A DNA stretch of 64,000 bases from Megasphaera vaginalis (ex Bordigoni et al. 2020) (GCF_900240295.1 NZ_OEQB01000004.1:124001-188000); one strand, 5' to 3'. Counted from the stretch's first letter, positions 50,670 to 59,680 are shown. A program made the numbers and translations. Notes: generated from the letters alone by a model not told the origin.

Positions 50670-51491
50670 ATGAAGTCATTGTATTTGGATTGTTTTTCAG
50701 GCATCAGCGGTAATATGTTTGTCGGTATGTTGCTGCAATGCGGCGTGCCTTTCGCGGCGTTTAAGGACGCCATGGCGTCTTTAGGGCTGACCGGCTACGC
50801 AATGACCTGTGAGTCCGTCGTGAAGACGGGTATCCAGGCCCTTTATTACGATGTGATTCTTGCCGCGGCGTCGGAACATCGTTCGCACGGTTGCGGCGAA
50901 CACCACGAGCCGCACACTCTTCCGGATGCTGACGCCGCAGGCGGAGCGCCCCATGGACACCACAGCCATCGCGGGTTGAAAGAGATTGAAGAGATCATTC
51001 ATGCCGCGCCTTTCTCCGCGACGATCAAGATGAAAAGCACGGCTGTTTTTCGGGAACTGGCCGGCGCGGAAGCCAAGGTGCACGGCACGTCTCCCTATGA
51101 AGTGCATTTTCATGAAGTCGGTGCCGTTGACTGTATTCTCGATATTGTCGGCACGATTTGGTGTCTTGATTATCTGGGGATCGAGCAGATCGGCACGTCG
51201 CCGCTTCATGTCGGCAGCGGCTTCGTTCGCTGTGCGCACGGCCTTATGCCGGTACCTGCGCCGGCAACGGCGGAACTGCTGACGGGCTTGCCCTATTACA
51301 GTACGACGATCAAAGGTGAACTGGTCACGCCGACAGGCGCGGCGCTGGTTCGGACTTTGGCCGTTTACAGCGGGCCGCGGCCGAAAGAGTTTATTCATAC
51401 CGCTATTGCTTACGGAGCCGGAACGAAGAATCTGGAAATACCGAATGTGCTGCGCGGCTTTGTCGGTGAATGCGGAGCGCTGAAACCGTAG
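50670..51491 (+). CDS. larC: LarC N-terminal part (nickel insertion protein, DUF111), C-terminal domain absent
   Basis: 273 residues from ATG 50670 behind AAGGAG. LarC builds the nickel-pincer nucleotide cofactor of lactate racemase. The start LYLDCFSGISGNMFVGMLL, a His-rich loop (SHGCGEHHEPH and PHGHHSH, about 70-105), VHFHEVGAVDCILDIVGT and PVPAPATAELL are typical. Full LarC is about 400 residues, in some species made by frameshifting into a C-terminal CTP-using LarC2. Here the frame ends at TAG and a terminator follows within 15 bases, so LarC2 must be encoded elsewhere or be missing. Confidence 0.85.
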   Translation: MKSLYLDCFSGISGNMFVGMLLQCGVPFAAFKDAMASLGLTGYAMTCESVVKTGIQALYYDVILAAASEHRSHGCGEHHEPHTLPDADAAGGAPHGHHSHRGLKEIEEIIHAAPFSATIKMKSTAVFRELAGAEAKVHGTSPYEVHFHEVGAVDCILDIVGTIWCLDYLGIEQIGTSPLHVGSGFVRCAHGLMPVPAPATAELLTGLPYYSTTIKGELVTPTGAALVRTLAVYSGPRPKEFIHTAIAYGAGTKNLEIPNVLRGFVGECGALKP

Positions 51492-51504
51492 GTCGGAGAA
51501 GATG

Positions 51505-51544
51505 AAATCGGCTGTAAAACTGGACTTTACAGCCGATTTTTTTT
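51505..51544 (+). terminator. Terminator after larC
   Basis: Arms AAATCGGCTGTAAA (51505-51518) and TTTACAGCCGATTT (51526-51539) followed by an eight-T run. Confidence 0.9.
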
Positions 51545-51591
51545 ATAATAATTAAATTAAGAGTAACCATGATCAGTATGGAGGAAACGAT

Positions 51592-52578
51592 ATGGATAGC
51601 GCTTTTTTCGCCGGCCTTATCGGGCACGGAGAATTGAAAAAAAGATTGGCCCATCTCCTTTCTTCCGACCGCATGCCGCATGCCGCCGTGTTTGCCGGTC
51701 CTGCAGGTTTGGGCAAGAGTGCGTTTGCCCGTGCTGTCGCGTCCGCTATGGTCGGCCGCAGCGTTTTGCAGACATGGGATGAAGCCGGCGGCGCTATGAT
51801 TCGCGACGGCGCCGATGTCTTCTGTTTGGCGCCTGTCGGGAAGGGGCTGAAAGTGGAGCAGTTTCGACAGCTTCAGGAAGCGCTGATCCTTCAGGGAGAC
51901 AGCGGCAGCAAGCGGGTTTGCGTCATTCGTCATGCAGAGACGATGAATGCTGAATTTTCCAATAGGATGCTGAAGACGTTGGAAGAGCCGCCGGCAGGCG
52001 TTTATTTTATCCTGTTGACGGATCAGCCGGACTTGCTTCTGGCGACGATCCGCTCGCGGTGTACGGTATTTTCGTTTCAGCCCATTGCCGCCGCCGACTT
52101 GTTGGACGGACTGGCTCGCTGTTGCGGCGGCAGCCGGGAGCAATATGCGGAAGCCGTTCGCTGGAGCGGCGGCAATTTGCAGGCCGCTCTCGATTTCTTA
52201 TCAGGCAGAGGAACAAAAGGGGTGACGGCGGCGCTGCAATTTCTGCAGATATTGGCGACGCATCCCAGTCCGTATGCGAAATGGCTTACTCTTGTCGCCG
52301 CCGTTGACGAAGCGGAAATGAAGGTTTTCATCCGTGTTCTCATGGCTGTCTTGCGGGATCTGGCGGTGCTTCGCGCCGGTCTGCCGCAGTCGGCGCTGTG
52401 TTTACAGGGCTGCTTTGATGAATTAGTGCAATTATTGCCTTATTGGGACGACGCGGCGGTGTTTACACTGCTTCGCGTTCTTGAAGAAAGCTGGGAAGCG
52501 ATGACGCGGAATGTCAACGGTTCCTTGATCCGGGATCATATTTGTCTCGGCTTCCTGCAGGCAAAAGGAGGAGTTTAG
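51592..52578 (+). CDS. holB: DNA polymerase III delta' subunit
   Basis: 328-residue clamp-loader subunit. RFC-box style features: GHGELKKRLAHLLSSDRMPHAAVFAGPAGLGKSAFARAVA (Walker A-like), VCVIRHAETMNAEFSNRMLKTLEEPPAGVYFILLTDQPDLLLATIRSRC (the SRC motif). The zinc-finger Cys set found in most DnaX/HolB relatives is not seen. It heads the housekeeping run holB-ricT-trmN6-rsmI, the same order as in B. subtilis (holB-yaaT-yabB-yabC) but without yabA. Confidence 0.9.
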   Translation: MDSAFFAGLIGHGELKKRLAHLLSSDRMPHAAVFAGPAGLGKSAFARAVASAMVGRSVLQTWDEAGGAMIRDGADVFCLAPVGKGLKVEQFRQLQEALILQGDSGSKRVCVIRHAETMNAEFSNRMLKTLEEPPAGVYFILLTDQPDLLLATIRSRCTVFSFQPIAAADLLDGLARCCGGSREQYAEAVRWSGGNLQAALDFLSGRGTKGVTAALQFLQILATHPSPYAKWLTLVAAVDEAEMKVFIRVLMAVLRDLAVLRAGLPQSALCLQGCFDELVQLLPYWDDAAVFTLLRVLEESWEAMTRNVNGSLIRDHICLGFLQAKGGV

Positions 52579-53421
52579 TTGATCGTTGTAGGGATACGGT
52601 TCAAGCCGGCCGGGAAGGTATATTATTTTGACCCCAGCGGCATAGACCTTGACATAGACGACGGTGTTATCGTAGAGACGGCGCGGGGAATGGAATTCGG
52701 CAAAGTCGCCATTGAGCCCCGTGAGGTGGCGGAGGACGATGTCGTGCAGCCGCTGAAACCGATTTTGCGGCGCGCCGTGCCGAAGGACTATAAACAGCTT
52801 GAACGAAATAAAGAGAAAGAAAAAAAAGCCTTTTCCATTTGTCTGGAAAAGATAGAAAAACATAAGTTGCCGATGAAACTGATCGATGTCGATTATACCT
52901 TCGATATGGGGAAGATTATCTTTTTCTTTACCGCCGACGGCCGTATTGATTTCCGTGAACTCGTTCGCGATCTGGCTTCTGTCTTTCGGACGCGTATCGA
53001 ACTGCGGCAGATTGGCCTGCGCGATGAAGCGAAAATGATCGGCGGCATCGGTTATTGCGGCCGGCCTCTTTGCTGCGCTTCCTTTTTGGGTGATTTCAAG
53101 CCGGTTTCCATTCGGATGGCGAAAAGCCAGGGATTGTCGCTGAATCCGACGAAAATATCCGGTATCTGCGGCCGGCTCATGTGTTGTCTTCGGTATGAAA
53201 ATCCCCTGTACACGTCGGGGGAATTAAAATGCCAGAATTGTCAGAAGTGCAATCAGCATCAGAAACTGCCGACTGTCGGCAAACGCGTTATTACTGACGA
53301 GGGACTGGGCACGATTCTTCGCGTGCATATGAAGGATCGTACCGTTCGGGTGCAGTTGGAGTCCGGCCGCAGTGTCAATGTTGCCTGGTCGGATATGGCG
53401 GAGCCGGAAGATGACCATTGA
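52579..53421 (+). CDS. ricT: PSP1-domain protein RicT/YaaT
   Basis: 280 residues, start TTG 52579 directly after the holB stop, behind GGAGGAG. PSP1 domain with KVYYFDPSGIDL, FTADGRIDFRELVRDLASVFRTRIELRQIGLRDEAKMIGGIGYCGRPLCC and GRLMCCLRYE, then CQNCQKC. In B. subtilis RicT forms the Y-complex with RicA and RicF, carries [4Fe-4S] clusters and guides RNase Y. The Cys residues (GRPLCC, LMCCL, CQNCQKC) are all present here. RicA and RicF genes are not in the window. Confidence 0.92.
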   Translation: MIVVGIRFKPAGKVYYFDPSGIDLDIDDGVIVETARGMEFGKVAIEPREVAEDDVVQPLKPILRRAVPKDYKQLERNKEKEKKAFSICLEKIEKHKLPMKLIDVDYTFDMGKIIFFFTADGRIDFRELVRDLASVFRTRIELRQIGLRDEAKMIGGIGYCGRPLCCASFLGDFKPVSIRMAKSQGLSLNPTKISGICGRLMCCLRYENPLYTSGELKCQNCQKCNQHQKLPTVGKRVITDEGLGTILRVHMKDRTVRVQLESGRSVNVAWSDMAEPEDDH

Positions 53422-54145
53422 TTTGCATGACCACGAGCGGCTTGATGATCTGCTCACCGGCGGTATGAAGATCATTCAACGCGACGATGAGTTCTGTTTT
53501 TCTCTCGATACGGTTCTGTTAGCTCATTTCGGAACGGTTCCCAAAGGGCCCGTTCTCGATCTGGGGACGGGGACGGCGGCGATTCCGCTGCTCCTGACGG
53601 CCCGCGGCGCTACGGATATTGTGGCGGCGGAATTGAATCCCGTCATGGCCGATATTGCCAGGCGCAATGTCGCGATGAACGGGAAGGCTTCGCAAATTAC
53701 CGTGATCGAAGAGGATTACCGACATATCGGACAGTGGGCGGAAAGCGGTCAGTTTTCTTTTGTTTATGCCAACCCGCCGTACCGAGAATTGTTCCGCGGC
53801 GCATATAGCAAGAGCGACGGCGTTCGCCGGGCCCGCCATGAAGAGACGGCTTCTCTTACGGATGTTATGACCGCTGCAAAATATGCGTTGAAATATCACG
53901 GTCGCTTTCGCCTCGTTCATATTACGGAGCGCTTGCCGCAGATTCTGGCGGCGCTGCGCAGCGCCGCCATGGAGCCGAAATTGCTGCGCTTCGTTTACGG
54001 CACGACGATTAAAGAGAGCAAGATATTCCTGTTGGAAGCCGTTCGCGGCGGCAGTCCCGGCCTCAGTGTCGCGGCGCCGCTTATCGTGCATGAAGCGGAT
54101 GGTTCGTACAGTGCGGAAGTACTGCAGCTATATGGCAGGCGTTGA
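53411..54145 (+). CDS. tRNA1(Val) adenine-N6-methyltransferase-like (TrmN6/YabB)
   Basis: 244 residues from ATG 53411, overlapping ricT by 11 bases. SAM-binding loop VLDLGTGTAAIPLLL (about 42-56), AAELNPVMADIARRNVAMNG, and the adenine-methylase motif NPPYRE (about 125-130). It matches YabB/TrmN6, which modifies A37 or a nearby adenine in tRNA-Val. Position between yaaT- and yabC-type genes agrees with Bacillus. Confidence 0.88.
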   Translation: MTIDLHDHERLDDLLTGGMKIIQRDDEFCFSLDTVLLAHFGTVPKGPVLDLGTGTAAIPLLLTARGATDIVAAELNPVMADIARRNVAMNGKASQITVIEEDYRHIGQWAESGQFSFVYANPPYRELFRGAYSKSDGVRRARHEETASLTDVMTAAKYALKYHGRFRLVHITERLPQILAALRSAAMEPKLLRFVYGTTIKESKIFLLEAVRGGSPGLSVAAPLIVHEADGSYSAEVLQLYGRR

Positions 54146-54162
54146 GCGGAGAGGAGGCTTGT

Positions 54163-54999
54163 ATGGCTGAAGTTTTTCAGAAGGGAGCGTTATATCTTTG
54201 CGCGACGCCTATCGGCAACTTGGAAGATATTACGTACCGCGCCGTCCGCTGTCTGCGTGAAGCGGATCTGATCGCTGCCGAGGATACGCGGCGTACGAAG
54301 CTTCTTTTGCAGGCTTACGGCATTGAAACGCCCCTTTTCAGCTACCACGAACATAATAAGGCGGAAAAAGGGCCGCAGCTTATCGAGCGACTGCGGCAGG
54401 GCGAGATGATCGCCCTTGTCAGCGATGCCGGTATGCCGGCCATCTGCGATCCCGGCAGTGATCTGGTTCGCCTGGCGTTGGCGGCGGCCGTTCCGGTTGT
54501 GCCGTTGCCGGGGGCCAATGCGGCGTTGACGGGACTGATCGCGTCCGGCATGGATACGACGCGGTTTACTTTCGTCGGCTTTTTGCCGAAGACGAAAAAG
54601 CACAGGACGCCTGTTCTGGAGGGACTGAAAGAGACGGCGGGCACGCTTATTTTTTATGAAGCGCCGCACCGTATCGCAGCCGTGCTGGCTGAAATGGCGG
54701 CGGTTTTCGGCGACCGCAGCGCCGTACTCTGTCGGGAATTGACGAAAAAATATGAAGAATATCTGCGCGGCACGCTTTTTTCTCTCCACGCCGCGCTGGC
54801 TGCAGGCGGCAGCCGCGGGGAGTTTGTTCTGCTCGTCGCCGGTGCGGCGCCGGCGACGGCGGAAGTGGACGCCGATTATCCGGCGCTGGTTCGGGAGCTG
54901 ATGGACGGCGGCGCAGATAAAAAAGAGGCTATCCGTATCGTCGCCAAGCGCTGCGGCGTGTCCCGGCGCGAGGTCTACCAGGCGGTATTGACTTTATAA
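54163..54999 (+). CDS. rsmI: 16S rRNA 2'-O-ribose C1402 methyltransferase
   Basis: 278 residues from ATG 54163 behind GAGGAGG. Tetrapyrrole-methylase fold: LYLCATPIGNLEDITYRAVRCLREADLIAAEDTRRTKLLLQAYGI, LVSDAGMPAICDPGSDLV, VPLPGANAALTGLIASGM, FVGFLPK and FYEAPHRI. These are the standard RsmI motifs. It methylates C1402 in the ribosomal P site. Gene order with trmN6 is conserved. Confidence 0.95.
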   Translation: MAEVFQKGALYLCATPIGNLEDITYRAVRCLREADLIAAEDTRRTKLLLQAYGIETPLFSYHEHNKAEKGPQLIERLRQGEMIALVSDAGMPAICDPGSDLVRLALAAAVPVVPLPGANAALTGLIASGMDTTRFTFVGFLPKTKKHRTPVLEGLKETAGTLIFYEAPHRIAAVLAEMAAVFGDRSAVLCRELTKKYEEYLRGTLFSLHAALAAGGSRGEFVLLVAGAAPATAEVDADYPALVRELMDGGADKKEAIRIVAKRCGVSRREVYQAVLTL

Positions 55000-55037
55000 C
55001 AGCCGGCTCATTTGCCGGTACAGGAGGGGATCATCCC

Positions 55038-56972
55038 ATGAGTGAAAAGAAAACGTATTATATTACAACGCCTATTTATTATCCCAGCGCCAAGCTGCAT
55101 ATCGGGCATACCTATTGCACGACGATTGCCGATTCCTTGGCACGTTTTCACCGTCTGCGCGGCGACGACGTTTTTTTCCTGACCGGCTCCGACGAGCATG
55201 GACAGAAGATACAGCGCGCCGCCGAGGCCAAGGGGATGACGCCTATCCAATATGTCGATGAAATCGTCGCCCTTTTCCGGCAGTTGTGGCGAGAGTTGAA
55301 TATCTCCAATGACGACTTCATCAGAACGACGGAAAGACGCCATGAAAAAGTGGTGCAAGCGCTGATGCAGCGTTCTTACGATAACGGCGATATCTACAAA
55401 TCGCAGTATGAAGGCTGGTACTGCACGCCGTGTGAAACTTTCTGGCCTGAAAATAAGCTGCCTGACGGCAAGCACGTCTGCCCGGACTGCGGCAGAGAGC
55501 TCGAATTGGTCAAGGAAGAAAGCTATTTTCTGAAAATGAATAAATACGCCGAAAGATGGCTGCGTTTTATTGAAGAAAATCCTGATTTCATCCAGCCCGA
55601 GTCACGGCGAAACGAAATGATCGCCTTCGTTAAGAGCGGCCTTGAAGACCTCTGTGTTTCGCGCACTTCCTTCGACTGGGGAATCAAGGTTCCCTGGGAT
55701 CCGAAGCATGTCGTGTACGTCTGGTTCGATGCGTTGGCCAACTATTTGACGGCTATAGGATACGGGTCGGATACGGAGCAGTTCGAAAAATTCTGGCCTG
55801 CCGATCTGCACTTGGTCGGCAAGGAGATCGTTCGTTTCCATACGATTATTTGGCCGATCATGTTGATGAGTTGCGGCTTGCCGTTGCCGAAGAAGGTTTT
55901 CGGTCACGGCTGGCTCATCGTCGACGGCACGAAAATGAGCAAATCGCTGGGGAATGTCGTTGATCCGCTGCCGCTTATCGAACGGTACGGCGCCGATGCG
56001 CTCCGGTATTATTTGCTGAAAGAGATCCGTCTCGGGCAGGACGGCAATTTCTCTCTGCCGTCCTTCATTAACCGCATTAATTCGGATCTGGCCAATGATT
56101 TGGGCAACCTTTTGCAGCGGACGCTGGCGATGGTCGAAAAATACGAAGGCGGCGTTGTGGCGGCGGCGACTGTCAGAACCGGTGTCGATGATGAATTGGC
56201 GGCAGTGGCGGCGAAGACGGCGGAACTCTTTGCGGCTCAGATGGACGAGATGAAGGTTAATGACGCCCTGAATGAGCTTTGGGCTTTCGTGCGCCGCACG
56301 AACAAATATATAGACGAAACGACGCCGTGGGTTCTCGCCAAAGAGCCGACACAGGCGGAACGGCTGCAAAGCGTACTGTATAATCTCGTTGAAGCGCTTC
56401 GCATGATTGCCGTCATGATCAGTCCGTTCATGCCGCAGAGCGCTGCCAATATGTGGCAACAACTCGGGCTGCATGATTTCGACGCGGTGCGGCTCGACGA
56501 CGTACAGACCTGGGGCGCTTATCCTGCCGGTACGGCGGTGCAGAAAGGGGCGGCGCTCTTTCCCCGGTACGACTTGAAAGAAGAAATCGCCGAGGATAAG
56601 GAAGAAGCGGCGGCACCCGTCTGCCCGGCGGCGAAGGAACCGGTGAAAGCGGAAATTACGATTGATCAGTTCGGTGAGACGGACTTGCGCGTCGCCAAGG
56701 TCATTGCCTGTGAAAAAGTGCCGAAAACGGCAAAGCTGATGAAGCTGCAACTCGATTTGGCGACGGAAAAACGGCAAGTTGTCAGCGGCATTGCCAAGTA
56801 TTACAAGCCGGAAGAGCTGATCGGGCGCCATGTCATTCTCGTGACGAATTTGAAGCCGACGAAGCTTTGCGGCGTCGATTCGGCCGGAATGATCCTCGCC
56901 GCGTCCGACGGCAATGACCATCTTCAAGTTGTCTTTGTCGATGGCATGGCGCCGGGAAGCCGTGTGCGCTGA
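55038..56972 (+). CDS. metG: Methionyl-tRNA synthetase
   Basis: 644 residues, start 55038. HIGH motif in KLHIGHTY, KMSKS in DGTKMSKSLGN (about 295-305), zinc Cys set CTPC and CPDC (about 128-150), and a C-terminal tRNA-binding (OB-fold) domain from about 540 (IDQFGETDLRVAKVIACEKV), which also allows dimerisation. Length and layout are those of the Bacillus-type enzyme. The tatD start overlaps the stop. Confidence 0.96.
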   Translation: MSEKKTYYITTPIYYPSAKLHIGHTYCTTIADSLARFHRLRGDDVFFLTGSDEHGQKIQRAAEAKGMTPIQYVDEIVALFRQLWRELNISNDDFIRTTERRHEKVVQALMQRSYDNGDIYKSQYEGWYCTPCETFWPENKLPDGKHVCPDCGRELELVKEESYFLKMNKYAERWLRFIEENPDFIQPESRRNEMIAFVKSGLEDLCVSRTSFDWGIKVPWDPKHVVYVWFDALANYLTAIGYGSDTEQFEKFWPADLHLVGKEIVRFHTIIWPIMLMSCGLPLPKKVFGHGWLIVDGTKMSKSLGNVVDPLPLIERYGADALRYYLLKEIRLGQDGNFSLPSFINRINSDLANDLGNLLQRTLAMVEKYEGGVVAAATVRTGVDDELAAVAAKTAELFAAQMDEMKVNDALNELWAFVRRTNKYIDETTPWVLAKEPTQAERLQSVLYNLVEALRMIAVMISPFMPQSAANMWQQLGLHDFDAVRLDDVQTWGAYPAGTAVQKGAALFPRYDLKEEIAEDKEEAAAPVCPAAKEPVKAEITIDQFGETDLRVAKVIACEKVPKTAKLMKLQLDLATEKRQVVSGIAKYYKPEELIGRHVILVTNLKPTKLCGVDSAGMILAASDGNDHLQVVFVDGMAPGSRVR

Positions 56973-57739
56973 TGCTGTTCGATACGCATTGCCACATCAA
57001 CGACGCCGCTTTTGACGGCGATCGCGAAGACATGTTGCAGCGGGCCTTTGACGGAGAGGTGTCCTATTTGCTGTGTCCCGGTACGGATCTGGAAACATCA
57101 GCTTCAGCGATTACGCTGGCCCGCGCGTATCCGCAGGTTTACGCCGCCGTCGGCATTCATCCCGAAGATGCGGCCAAAGCGACGCCGCAGTCCTTTGCGC
57201 AGCTGCGGCAATGGCTGGCAGAGGAACCGAAAGTGGTCGCTGTCGGTGAAGTCGGTCTGGATTACCATTGGCCGGAACCGTCGCGGGAAATTCAGCAGGC
57301 CGTTTTTATCGAGCAGGTGAAAATGGCGGTCGCGTTGGATATGCCTATCGATATTCATGACCGTGAAGCGCATGGCGATACGCTGGCCATTTTACGGCAA
57401 TACGGCAAAGGATGTCGCGGCGTCTTTCACTGCTATTCGGGAAGTTTGGAAATGGCGGAGGAATTGATCGGAATGGGATTTTATATCGGCTTTACGGGGA
57501 CGACGGTGTTTCCGAATTCGAAGAAAGCCAAGCGCCTTGCCGCCGCCTTGCCGCTGGAACGAATGTTGATCGAAACCGATTGCCCCTATTTAACGCCGCC
57601 GCCGCATCGCGGTCATCGCAATGAGCCTGCCTATGTCCGTTACGTCGCTGAAGAAATTGCCCGCCTGCGCGGCATTACCGGTGCAGAAGTTATGGCACAG
57701 ACGGCGGCGAACGGCAAGAAGATATTCGGGATTCCCTGA
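56972..57739 (+). CDS. tatD: TatD-family metal-dependent DNase
   Basis: 255-residue TIM-barrel hydrolase. LFDTHCHINDAAFDGD at the start supplies the HxH metal ligands; GIHPEDA, VGEVGLDYHW (Glu), IHDREAHGD, FHCYSGS and IETDCPYLTPPPHRGHRNEPAYV supply the remaining ones. TatD proteins are 3'-5' DNases or RNases. Start ATG overlaps the metG stop as in Bacillus metS-yabD. Confidence 0.95.
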   Translation: MLFDTHCHINDAAFDGDREDMLQRAFDGEVSYLLCPGTDLETSASAITLARAYPQVYAAVGIHPEDAAKATPQSFAQLRQWLAEEPKVVAVGEVGLDYHWPEPSREIQQAVFIEQVKMAVALDMPIDIHDREAHGDTLAILRQYGKGCRGVFHCYSGSLEMAEELIGMGFYIGFTGTTVFPNSKKAKRLAAALPLERMLIETDCPYLTPPPHRGHRNEPAYVRYVAEEIARLRGITGAEVMAQTAANGKKIFGIP

Positions 57740-57786
57740 GCGAAAAGGCGCTGATGAGAAGATCAAGCGTCAATCGGCGCCGGTTT

Positions 57787-57815
57787 TTGACGATCAGCCG
57801 GTTCCGTGCTATAAT
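57787..57815 (+). promoter_or_regulatory. Strong promoter upstream of the NlpC/P60 gene
   Basis: TTGACG (57787-57792), 17-base spacer, TATAAT (57810-57815) with an extended TGC before the -10. It lies upstream of a hairpin, so most transcripts may be short. Confidence 0.8.
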
Positions 57816-57838
57816 GTAAAAACAATGTAAGAAATGTG

Positions 57839-57873
57839 AAGCTATCCAAAAGTGATGATCTTTTGGATAGCTT
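57839..57873 (+). terminator. Hairpin between the promoter and the NlpC/P60 gene
   Basis: Arms AAGCTATCCAAAAG (57839-57852) and CTTTTGGATAGCTT (57860-57873), then GTTTTGTT. It could end the tatD transcript or attenuate the transcript from the promoter only 24 bases upstream. Confidence 0.75.
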
Positions 57874-57950
57874 GTTTTGTTCAGCGACGATTTGGGAGCA
57901 GGTCTTAAGAGGATCGGATATCACATAGTTATTCCAAAAGGAGTATCGAT

Positions 57951-58934
57951 ATGAAATGGGTTTACAACGGTATGATTCTGGCTTGTGCAGTGGCGGCTCT
58001 GGCTGTTTTGCCTGCCGGCGCTACGTTCCATCCCGGTGACAGGGGGCCGCAGATTCTGGAAATACAGCAGGCCCTGAATGCCGCAGGATATGCGGTCGAC
58101 GCCGACGGAGATTACGGCAGCGGGACGGCGGGAGCTGTGCGCGCGTTCCAGACCAGTCACGGCTTGGATATCGACGGCATTATCGGAGCGCAGACGTATA
58201 AGGCGATTATGGGTAAAGCGTTGCCGGAGAATAAATGCAGTCATTTCGTGCAGAAAAAGACTGACGCCGCTTCGGCAGGAACAGGTCAGACGATCGCGCC
58301 CATGGCCGTTACGGCTGATAATGAGATTCAGGTCGTACAACAGGCCTTGGCGTCGCACGGATATAGCGTCGTTATCGACGGCGTTTTCGGCAGCGGTACG
58401 GAACAGGCGATCCGCGAGTTTCAGCGGCAGCGCGGTCTGGACGCCGACGGAATCGTCGGCAAGGCGACTTTCTATGCGCTGACGGGGCAAGTATTGCCGA
58501 CAGGGCCGATCCGTCGTTTCGGCAACGGCGGCTACGGCGGTTCCATTGCCATCGACGGCGCCACGACGGCGATTGCGCAGCGCGTTTTGGGGATTGCCAA
58601 TCAGTATATCGGCGTTCCTTACGTTTTCGGCGGTACGACGCCAGCCGGCTTCGATTGCTCTGGATTTACCCGTTACGTGTATTCTGCCGTCGGGATTGAC
58701 TTGCCTCGCGAAGCCGATGCGCAGTACGGCGTCGGATATACGGTATCAGCACCGAACCTGCAACCAGGCGATCTCGTCTTTTTTTCGACGTATCTGCCCG
58801 GCGTGTCCCATTCGGGGATTTATATCGGCAACGGACAATTTATCAGCGCGACGAACGCCGGCGTCAGCGTCGATAATTTAAACAGTTCGTACTGGTCATC
58901 GCGCTATGTCGGCGCCAAACGCGTCGTAACCTGA
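57951..58934 (+). CDS. Secreted NlpC/P60 endopeptidase with two peptidoglycan-binding domains
   Basis: 327 residues, start 57951 behind AAAGGAG. Signal peptide (about 1-24, ...LPAGATFHPG), two PG_binding_1 domains (about 28-88 and 124-182, each with DGxxGxxTxxAxxxFQ), and a C-terminal NlpC/P60 domain (about 205-327) with catalytic Cys236 in FDCSGF and His287 in SHSGIYIG. It should cut the peptide stems of peptidoglycan, acting in wall remodelling or daughter separation. Confidence 0.93.
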   Translation: MKWVYNGMILACAVAALAVLPAGATFHPGDRGPQILEIQQALNAAGYAVDADGDYGSGTAGAVRAFQTSHGLDIDGIIGAQTYKAIMGKALPENKCSHFVQKKTDAASAGTGQTIAPMAVTADNEIQVVQQALASHGYSVVIDGVFGSGTEQAIREFQRQRGLDADGIVGKATFYALTGQVLPTGPIRRFGNGGYGGSIAIDGATTAIAQRVLGIANQYIGVPYVFGGTTPAGFDCSGFTRYVYSAVGIDLPREADAQYGVGYTVSAPNLQPGDLVFFSTYLPGVSHSGIYIGNGQFISATNAGVSVDNLNSSYWSSRYVGAKRVVT

Positions 58935-58970
58935 TGGCGCGCTAAGGCGGGAGGTAATTAAAAAAACGTA

Positions 58971-59007
58971 AAAAAGAGAACGTTTCCCTTGAAACGTTCT
59001 CTTTTTT
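58971..59007. terminator. Terminator between the NlpC/P60 gene and the response regulator gene
   Basis: Arms AAAAAGAGAACGTTTC (58971-58986) and GAAACGTTCTCTTTTTT (58991-59007) with a 4-base loop; T-runs on both strands between convergent genes. Confidence 0.87.
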
Positions 59008-59053
59008 ATGCGTGTCGGCAAGCGTGATTGCGGCGTATCGTGCAAGTACCGGG

Positions 59054-59680
59054 TCAGTGCAGTAAATGGCGCTTCAAAGCGTAGTCGACAAGTTCCGCAT
59101 TCGTTGTACAATTGAGCTTGCGCATGAGTCGCGTCTTATAGGTGGAAACGGTTTTTACCGATAAATAGAGCCGTTCGGCAATGGCGGAAAGGGAATTGCC
59201 GCGGGCAATGAGGGTCAGCACTTCCAGTTCTCGCTGCGACAACGCCGGCGGTTTTTCGGCGCTGAGGCTTTCCACGAGTGCGGCCGTCGCTTTTTCCCCG
59301 AGGTAGCGCTTGCCGCCGGCGATGCTGTGCAGGGCGGCAAAGAGCTCCGTGTCGAGCGTATCTTTGCAGAGGTAGCCGTCGGCGCCTTGCATCATGACCT
59401 CCTTGACATATTGCTGCTCGCTGTACATCGTGAGGATAATGATCTTTACGGGGTTACCGGCGCTCCGGATACGGTTCAGGCATTCCAGGCCGCCCATGCC
59501 GGGCATGGACAGATCCAGAAGGATGACATCTATTTCTTCCGTTTCCAACAAGGAGAGGACCTCTTTTCCGTCAGAAGCTTCGGCAACGACGGTAAAATCG
59601 GGCTGTGACTGTAAAAGAAGCTTTAGACCGGTGCGCAGGACGCGGTGGTCGTCGGCTAAGAGAATGCGGAGTTTATTCAT
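59054..59680 (-). CDS. NarL/UhpA-type response regulator of the three-component system
   Basis: 208 residues. Receiver domain (1-120) with ADDH and phosphorylated Asp56 in ILLDLSMPGMGG; LuxR-type helix-turn-helix (about 145-205) with LSQRELEVLTLIARGNSLSAIAERLYLSVKTVSTYKTRLMRKL. It overlaps the kinase gene by 8 bases and is the last gene of the PhnD-like lipoprotein, kinase and regulator operon. The transporter gene next door is the likely target. Confidence 0.92.
   Translation of the reverse strand: MNKLRILLADDHRVLRTGLKLLLQSQPDFTVVAEASDGKEVLSLLETEEIDVILLDLSMPGMGGLECLNRIRSAGNPVKIIILTMYSEQQYVKEVMMQGADGYLCKDTLDTELFAALHSIAGGKRYLGEKATAALVESLSAEKPPALSQRELEVLTLIARGNSLSAIAERLYLSVKTVSTYKTRLMRKLNCTTNAELVDYALKRHLLH

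Noticed and set aside
55602-56927. Open frame of about 440 codons opposite metG
   Set aside because: Antisense shadow of methionyl-tRNA synthetase; composition is rich in Arg/His with no domain pattern.
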